18,420 nucleotides of DNA from an uncultured Bacilli bacterium (lineage in GTDB: Bacteria > Bacillota_I > Bacilli_A > RF39 > UBA660): NCBI GenBank assembly GCA_947630515.1, contig CANRHY010000005.1, positions 1 through 18,420 on the forward strand, written 5' to 3'. Both the position numbers and the translations under genes were made by a program. Below the pieces are notes generated by a model, which saw nothing but the letters and a program-made list of their open reading frames with translations, had not been told where the DNA came from and searched no databases. Position 1 is the first letter of the stretch; every line of letters starts with the position of its first letter. This document shows, piece by piece, positions 14,705-18,420 of the stretch.

Positions 14705-15352
14705 ATGACATTACCTTTTAGAAAAGAAGTTATAAATGATAATATTCTTGATATATGGAGTATAAAATATCCACATTTTGTGGGATATTTAAATAAGGTT
14801 GGAGAAATTATTGAATTTGATTACCCTTTAACATTTGGACATGGTGCTACTAATGGTCTAACTGATAAATATTTAGGAATATTTAAAAAGTATTATAATT
14901 ATTTAAATGTTGGATTTTGTGAAAAGGTGACAAATAGAAAGATGTTATTAGATATATCTCGAATGTTAGAATTTTCTTTAAAAGACTTAAAATATAATCA
15001 AGAAAACAACTATACTATAAATCTATTTGATATTTTAGAAGTTGAATTACTTTCATTTTTTAGAAATTGTTTCTTAGGAGATAATCTAGAATATGCAATT
15101 AATAGTAACATTAAAATTGAAAAAAATGAGTCTTCACTTTTGATGCTTTTAAAGGAAATTTTAGTTTCTTACCTAGGATATCATGCTATTGAAAGAGTAC
15201 CAAGAATGATTTATGATAGTAAGTTACACAGGTACGTGCCATATCAATTTAATGAATTTTTTGCACTTGATAGTGATAATAGACTAAAAGATGAAATTAT
15301 TTCTATTAAAAAGTTAGTTGCTAAGGATGAATTGGTAAGGTATTATAGATAA
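14705..15352 (+). CDS. Protein of unknown function, 215 aa
   Basis: I do not recognise this protein. It has no signal peptide, membrane segment or catalytic motif that I can name. The first 50 residues contain aromatic-rich stretches (DIWSIKYPHFVGYL) and TFGHGATNGLTDKYLG. The rest looks helical, with SYLGYHAIERVPRMIYDSKLHRYVPYQFN near the C-terminus. A strong AAGGAGG site (14691-14697) and placement between gap and the PGK-TIM gene make it a real gene. It lies between a terminator and the next promoter region, so it may be transcribed alone. Position suggests a link with glycolysis, but that is weak evidence. Confidence 0.75.
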   Translation: MTLPFRKEVINDNILDIWSIKYPHFVGYLNKVGEIIEFDYPLTFGHGATNGLTDKYLGIFKKYYNYLNVGFCEKVTNRKMLLDISRMLEFSLKDLKYNQENNYTINLFDILEVELLSFFRNCFLGDNLEYAINSNIKIEKNESSLLMLLKEILVSYLGYHAIERVPRMIYDSKLHRYVPYQFNEFFALDSDNRLKDEIISIKKLVAKDELVRYYR

Positions 15353-15446
15353 AATCTAAATAGTAATTAAAATTATAAAGATAATCTTTTTGTTAATTAA
15401 GTGTTAAAAAGTTATATACTTTGTATGAAAAGGTTAAAATAAATAG

Positions 15447-15452
15447 TATAAT
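15447..15452 (+). promoter_or_regulatory. Possible -10 box of the PGK-TIM gene
   Basis: TATAAT lies 28 bp before the ATG at 15481, with AGGTGA near 15471 as ribosome binding site. The -35 match is poor (TTGTAT at 15421 is 20 bp away). If used, transcription would start near 15460, ruling out the upstream TTG at 15421 as start codon. Confidence 0.4.
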
Positions 15453-15480
15453 ATTTATAGATGAAATTATAGGTGAAAGT

Positions 15481-17298
15481 ATGAAAACGATAACTGATTT
15501 AAATGTAGAAAATAAAACTGTAATATTAAGGTTAGACTTAAATGTTCCAATTAAAGATGGAAAAGTTGTTGATAATAATAGAATAGTAGAAAGTTTAGAG
15601 ACTATAAAGTATTTAATTACAAATAATGCTAAAATAATTATTATGTCACATTTAGGTAAAGTAAAAACTAAGGAAGATTTAAAAAATACATTGTTTCTAG
15701 TTAAGGAAGAGTTAGAAAAATTGTTAAAGATGCCTATTAAGTTTAGTGAAAATTTAAAGGGAAAAGAATTAGAAAGTTTGGTATCTAATTTGAAACCTAA
15801 AGAAATATTGCTTCTAGAAAATACTAGATTTATGGATTATCCTAATAATTTAGAAAGTGGTTGTGACGAAAAACTATCTAAATATTGGGCAGGTTTAGGA
15901 GATGTTTTTGTTTTAGATGCTTTTGGTAGTTCTCATAGGGCACATGCATCAACTTATGGAATTAGTAAGTATTTACCTCATGCTGTTGGATTTTTAGTGT
16001 TAAAAGAAGTTACAGAATTAGATAAAATAAAGAGTGAAGACAAGATAATTATTTTAGGTGGGGCTAAGGTTAGTGATAAGATTAAGTTAATTAAAAATTT
16101 AATGAGTTCTACTTCACTATTTTTAATAGGTGGGGCAATGTGCGCTAGTTTTTTGAAAGTTAGTGGAGTGGATGTTGGCTCTACTTTTGTGGAAGTGGAA
16201 AATAAAGAAGAACTAAAAGAATTACTAGATACTAAAAAGATAATATTACCGGTAGACGTTGTAACTGAAAATGGAGTGAAAGATTTAAATCATATTGAAA
16301 AAGCAGAGCATATTTTAGATATAGGACCTAAAACAATAGAAATGTTTACAAGTAAGTTAGATAAATCTAAATTAATTTTGTTAAATGGCACTATGGGAAA
16401 ATATGAAGAAGAAGCTTATGAAAATGGTACTAAGAAAATTTTTGATTATTTAGGTAGGGATAAATATAAAGTAGTTGTGTGTGGTGGAGATACAGTTAGT
16501 GCGTCTAATAAATATAATTTTAAAGCATATTTTAAGTCTACTGGTGGAGGAGCAAGTTTAGAATATATTGAAGGTAATGTGTTAAAGCCACTAGAGATTA
16601 TGAATGAAGAGGATAATAAATTAATAGTACTTAATAATAAAAGTTATTTAAGTTATGATGAAATGTTAAATTATATTGATAGTTTAAAGGGTATTTCATA
16701 TAAAAATTTAGTAGTACTTCCTAATATTGCATATATTTCTTTATTTAAGAATACTAATATTTTGTTAGGAGCACAAAACTTTTATAGTTATAATTACGGC
16801 GCGTATACTGGGGAAACATCACTTGAGTTACTTAAAGATTTAGGAGTTACTTACACTTTGGTCGGACACCCTGAAAGATTAACGCTACAACTTGATTTTT
16901 ATGAAGAAGTGAAAGATAAATTATTTAAGAGTTTAAGTAGTGGTTTTAATACTATACTTTGTCTTATGCATGATGGTAAAGTTAGTACTTTAAAAAAAGA
17001 ATTAAGGTTTTATTTAAAAGGTATAGATTTGGAATCTTTAGAACACTTAATTATTTCTTTTGAGCCAGCAGATCGTATAGAAAGTGGTAATGTAGATTTA
17101 AAAAATATAGAATATGTAAGAAATTTTGTTAAATCTTATATGAAAAAGAATTTTGATAAAGATGTTCCATTTTTGTATGGTGGAGGTGTTACATTAGATA
17201 ATATTAAAGATGTGATTAAAATTACTGATGGTGTTATTCTTGGAAAAAATAGTACAAATATAGAAGTTATTAAAAATATTTTAAAAGTGATAAATTAA
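15481..17298 (+). CDS. Fused phosphoglycerate kinase-triosephosphate isomerase
   Basis: This is a 605-residue bifunctional glycolytic enzyme. Residues 1 to about 372 are phosphoglycerate kinase: RLDLNVP (17-23), SHLG (56-59), AFGSSHRAHAST, GGAKVSDK (193-200), NGTMG (302-306, canonical NGPMG), GGDTVSA (335-341) and STGGGASLE. From about residue 380 to the end is triosephosphate isomerase. It keeps the catalytic set: N385 and K387 in LNNKSY, H463 and E465 in VGHPERL, E528 in SFEP, and YGGG (566-569). The isomerase part is only about 225 residues and is divergent: mobile loop 6 reads EPADRIESG instead of EPVWAIGTG, the phosphate loop is GKNST instead of GGASL, and the LCxGE motif is LCLMHDG. PGK-TIM fusions are known, for example in Thermotoga maritima. 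I chose the ATG at 15481 because AGGTGA precedes it and PGK homology begins there. A terminator follows. Confidence 0.93.
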   Translation: MKTITDLNVENKTVILRLDLNVPIKDGKVVDNNRIVESLETIKYLITNNAKIIIMSHLGKVKTKEDLKNTLFLVKEELEKLLKMPIKFSENLKGKELESLVSNLKPKEILLLENTRFMDYPNNLESGCDEKLSKYWAGLGDVFVLDAFGSSHRAHASTYGISKYLPHAVGFLVLKEVTELDKIKSEDKIIILGGAKVSDKIKLIKNLMSSTSLFLIGGAMCASFLKVSGVDVGSTFVEVENKEELKELLDTKKIILPVDVVTENGVKDLNHIEKAEHILDIGPKTIEMFTSKLDKSKLILLNGTMGKYEEEAYENGTKKIFDYLGRDKYKVVVCGGDTVSASNKYNFKAYFKSTGGGASLEYIEGNVLKPLEIMNEEDNKLIVLNNKSYLSYDEMLNYIDSLKGISYKNLVVLPNIAYISLFKNTNILLGAQNFYSYNYGAYTGETSLELLKDLGVTYTLVGHPERLTLQLDFYEEVKDKLFKSLSSGFNTILCLMHDGKVSTLKKELRFYLKGIDLESLEHLIISFEPADRIESGNVDLKNIEYVRNFVKSYMKKNFDKDVPFLYGGGVTLDNIKDVIKITDGVILGKNSTNIEVIKNILKVIN

Positions 17299-17320
17299 AA
17301 GACTTAAGTGTCTTTTTTTT
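17297..17320 (+). terminator. Terminator after the PGK-TIM gene
   Basis: AAAAGAC (17297-17303) pairs with GTCTTTT (17310-17316) around TTAAGT, and the T-run continues to 17320. It starts within the stop codon. Confidence 0.85.
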
Positions 17321-17324
17321 AAAG

Positions 17325-17338
17325 TTTTGATATCAAAA
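17325..17338. repeat. 14-bp perfect palindrome upstream of spo0A
   Basis: TTTTGATATCAAAA is its own reverse complement. It directly abuts the GACA array, so it may be an operator half of the same regulatory region. Chance is possible in such AT-rich DNA. Confidence 0.45.
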
Positions 17339-17374
17339 TCGACATTTAATGACAAAAATCGACAATTTTAGACA
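17338..17374 (-). promoter_or_regulatory. Putative array of 0A boxes upstream of spo0A
   Basis: GACA occurs at 17341, 17351, 17361 and 17371, exactly one helical turn apart. The first and third are ATCGACA, whose complement TGTCGAT matches the Spo0A box TGTCGAA at six of seven bases. The second and fourth are weaker (ATGACA, TAGACA). All lie on the same strand, as expected for Spo0A molecules binding in tandem. Autoregulation is inferred. Confidence 0.6.
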
Positions 17375-17398
17375 AAGTTAGAACTTTTTTGCTCTAGA

Positions 17399-17425
17399 GT
17401 ATTATATAATACCTATTATATAATA
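17399..17425 (+). promoter_or_regulatory. Two copies of a TATAAT-containing palindrome before spo0A
   Basis: TATTATATAATA occurs at 17400-17411 and again at 17414-17425, 14 bp apart; the first copy extends to the 14-bp palindrome GTATTATATAATAC. Each contains a TATAAT -10 (17405-17410 and 17419-17424). The upstream one gives a sensible leader before AAGGAG at 17433. No good -35 is visible, which would suit an activator-dependent promoter. Confidence 0.5.
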
Positions 17426-17445
17426 TTAAAGTAAGGAGAAAAGAT

Positions 17446-18207
17446 ATGAAAAAAAGAGTTATGATTGTCGATGACAATATAGCAATGTGTGAAATGCTTA
17501 AGGAGTTTTTTAGTAGTAATAAGAATTTTGAGGTTCAATATGAAGCTCATGATGGGGAAGAGGCTTGGATACAAATAAGAGATGGGTATAAGGACATAGA
17601 CGTTGTTTTATTAGATTTAATTATGCCTAAAAAAGATGGAATTTATGTTCTTGAAAATGTTAAAGAGAAAAAGATTCCAATTAATATAATTGTTGTTACT
17701 AGCTATAATGAGCAAGAAACTATAAGAAATATAAGTGAGTATGGTGTTAAGTATTTTGTTCTTAAGCCGTTTGATTTAAAGGAATTAGAGAAAAGAATGT
17801 TAGATATAACAAATGAAAGGCCTAAGAGTAAGATTTTAAATTTACAATCTAATAATCTTCAAATACAAATTACAAAAATTCTTCATGAGTTAGGTATACC
17901 ATCTCATATAAAAGGATATCAATATATAAGAGATGCGATTAATATGGTTTATGATAACCCATCTTTGATAGGAGGAATAACAAAGGAATTGTATCCTGAA
18001 ATAGGAGGCAAGTATAATACATCTGTAACTAGAGTTGAAAGAGCAATTAGGCATGCGATAGAAGTTAGCTGGAATAGAGGGGACTGGGATTTAATGGAAG
18101 AAATTTTTGGTCATTCTGTGGATATAGATAAAGCAAAACCTACTAATTCTGAATTTATTGTTACGATAGCTGATAAATTAAGACTTGAAATGTTAAAGAT
18201 AAGTTAG
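17446..18207 (+). CDS. spo0A: Sporulation master regulator Spo0A
   Basis: Spo0A is the response regulator that starts sporulation and other stationary-phase programmes. The 253-residue protein has a receiver domain (1-120) with the acidic pocket D9-D10, phosphorylation site D57 in [10 protein letters not shown]85 in VVTSY and K107 in VLKPFD. After a linker, the effector domain (about 135-253) has the strongly conserved [39 protein letters not shown] and [20 protein letters not shown]. The recognition helix ([15 protein letters not shown]) is close to classical Spo0A, so it should read 0A boxes, and such boxes lie just upstream. AAGGAG precedes the ATG. It is monocistronic, and the stop is only 3 bp from the -35 of the first small-RNA gene, with no terminator in between. 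The kinase and phosphorelay partners are not in this window. Confidence 0.97.
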   Translation: MKKRVMIVDDNIAMCEMLKEFFSSNKNFEVQYEAHDGEEAWIQIRDGYKDIDVVLLDLIMPKKDGIYVLENVKEKKIPINIIVVTSYNEQETIRNISEYGVKYFVLKPFDLKELEKRMLDITNERPKSKILNLQSNNLQIQITKILHELGIPSHIKGYQYIRDAINMVYDNPSLIGGITKELYPEIGGKYNTSVTRVERAIRHAIEVSWNRGDWDLMEEIFGHSVDIDKAKPTNSEFIVTIADKLRLEMLKIS

Positions 18208-18209
18208 TG

Positions 18210-18238
18210 TTTACAAATTAGTATAATTATGGTATTAT
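18210..18238 (+). promoter_or_regulatory. Promoter of small-RNA copy 1
   Basis: -35 TTTACA (18210-18215), a 17-bp spacer and -10 TATTAT (18233-18238). It lies directly after the spo0A stop codon. The -10 and its surroundings are repeated almost exactly in copy 2. Confidence 0.75.
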
Positions 18239-18244
18239 TAGTAC

Positions 18245-18323
18245 CAGAGTGATTAGTTGGTCCATACCCATGGCTGAACTTATAATAAGTTGGAAGCCTT
18301 CTATGGCAACTAATCATTTTTTT
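18245..18323 (+). ncRNA. Small structured RNA, copy 1 (about 80 nt)
   Basis: No open frame is present. The predicted RNA is one long interrupted rod. Stem 1 is UGAUUAGUUG (18250-18259) with CAACUAAUCA (18307-18316). Stem 2 is CCAUA (18262-18266) with UAUGG (18302-18306). Stem 3 is GGCU (18272-18275) with AGCC (18295-18298). Stem 4 is AACUUA (18277-18282) with UAAGUU (18286-18291), capped by UAA. An asymmetric G/GGA internal loop separates stems 3 and 4. Seven U residues (18317-18323) follow stem 1, so the closing stem acts as the terminator. Copy 2, 115 bp downstream, preserves the fold with compensatory changes. It is probably a trans-acting sRNA with its own promoter. I do not recognise the family; it should be compared with all Rfam models, including those known to occur in tandem in Firmicutes. 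Confidence 0.8.
18307..18323 (+). terminator. 3' stem arm and U-tract of small-RNA copy 1
   Basis: CAACTAATCA closes a 10-bp stem with 18250-18259 and is followed by seven T residues. As nothing terminates spo0A before it, this probably also ends spo0A readthrough transcripts. Confidence 0.75.
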
Positions 18324-18324
18324 G

Positions 18325-18353
18325 TGGACAAAACAGTAAATGTATGGTATCAT
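18325..18353 (+). promoter_or_regulatory. Promoter of small-RNA copy 2
   Basis: -35 TGGACA (18325-18330), a 17-bp spacer and -10 TATCAT (18348-18353), beginning 2 bp after the U-tract of copy 1. The spacing is identical to the copy 1 promoter although the -35 and most of the spacer differ in sequence. Confidence 0.75.
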
Positions 18354-18359
18354 TAGTAC

Positions 18360-18420
18360 CAGAGTGATTAGTTGGCCCATCTTCCTTGGCTGAACCTATA
18401 ATAGGTTGGAAGCCTCTGAT
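18360..18420 (+). ncRNA. Small structured RNA, copy 2, cut by the window end
   Basis: Same layout as copy 1: stem 1 5' arm TGATTAGTTG at 18365-18374, stem 2 5' arm CCATC (18377-18381) with the visible start of its partner GAT (18418-18420), stem 3 GGCT/AGCC (18388-18391, 18411-18414), and stem 4 AACCTA/TAGGTT (18393-18398, 18402-18407) with the same TAA loop. The 3' arm of stem 1 and the U-tract lie beyond the window. Confidence 0.75.

Larger units (their letters stand above)
18228..18420 (+). repeat. Tandem repeat, 115-bp period, small-RNA array
   Basis: The 33-bp block beginning TATGGTAT and ending GTTGG at 18228-18260 recurs at 18343-18375 with one difference. The central GGCTGAAC...GTTGGAAGCC part is also repeated. 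The period is 115 bp. Conservation covers the -10 and RNA but not the -35 or most of the spacer. Confidence 0.85.

Noticed and set aside
17464..17476. TTGTCGATGACAA-like palindrome in the first codons of spo0A as a further 0A box
   Set aside because: It encodes the conserved IVDDN motif, so the resemblance is more easily explained by coding.
18208..18420. CRISPR array, tRNA genes or integron attC sites as explanations of the 3' repeats
   Set aside because: The repeat unit is long and includes promoter and terminator elements, lacks spacer-repeat alternation of CRISPR size, does not fold as a tRNA cloverleaf, and no integrase is nearby.
1..18420. Mycoplasma-type code (TGA as Trp)
   Set aside because: All Trp codons in the genes are TGG and no gene contains an internal TGA.

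Overview
The window is very AT-rich, close to the usual limit for a low-GC Firmicute. It uses the standard bacterial code: every reading frame encodes Trp as TGG and none has an internal TGA. The gene content (SecA, FtsEX with a coiled-coil M23 peptidase, WhiA, YitT, ClpP, Spo0A) fits a member of the class Bacilli, possibly one of the small-genome gut lineages (RF39- or Erysipelotrichales-like). That placement is inference. The combination of Spo0A and WhiA, strong Shine-Dalgarno sites and an FtsX-linked hydrolase points to a walled Gram-positive rather than a wall-less mollicute.

Layout. Bases 1-3135 hold the C-terminal four fifths of secA, a HAD-like phosphatase and a C39-like cysteine peptidase-fold protein, all on the + strand. 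Bases 3136-3433 have no gene but contain a perfect 12-bp hairpin, an extended -10 promoter and a second hairpin. They lead into a short unknown gene and a DUF84 (YjjX-like) non-canonical NTPase, closed by a terminator at 4305-4342. A compact cluster follows, yitT-ftsE-ftsX-M23 hydrolase-whiA (4418-9020): a membrane protein, the FtsEX complex, the cell-wall hydrolase that FtsEX probably controls, and a division/sporulation regulator. Opposing it is a membrane-anchored GH3 N-acetylglucosaminidase (9017-10222). Its 3' end overlaps whiA and carries the whiA terminator inside its coding sequence. A divergent intergenic region with a near-ideal promoter then drives an unknown 323-aa protein, which converges on clpP.

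From 11980 the genes are again on the + strand: a TGS/ThrRS-like nucleoside kinase, gap, an unknown 215-aa protein, a fused phosphoglycerate kinase-triosephosphate isomerase gene, and spo0A. Gap and PGK-TIM cover three consecutive steps of lower glycolysis. Upstream of spo0A, four GACA motifs at exact 10-bp intervals, two of them extended to ATCGACA, look like an array of 0A boxes and suggest autoregulation.

The most interesting part is the right edge (18208-18420). Two tandem copies of a small-RNA gene, 115 bp apart, each have their own -35/-10 promoter with a 17-bp spacer. Each RNA folds as a long rod, and copy 1 visibly closes in a terminator stem with a U-tract. The copies differ by compensatory base-pair changes in two separate helices, which is direct evidence for a conserved RNA structure. 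The array starts 3 bp after the spo0A stop codon and is cut by the window end, so more copies may lie beyond. I could not assign it to a known RNA family from the sequence alone.
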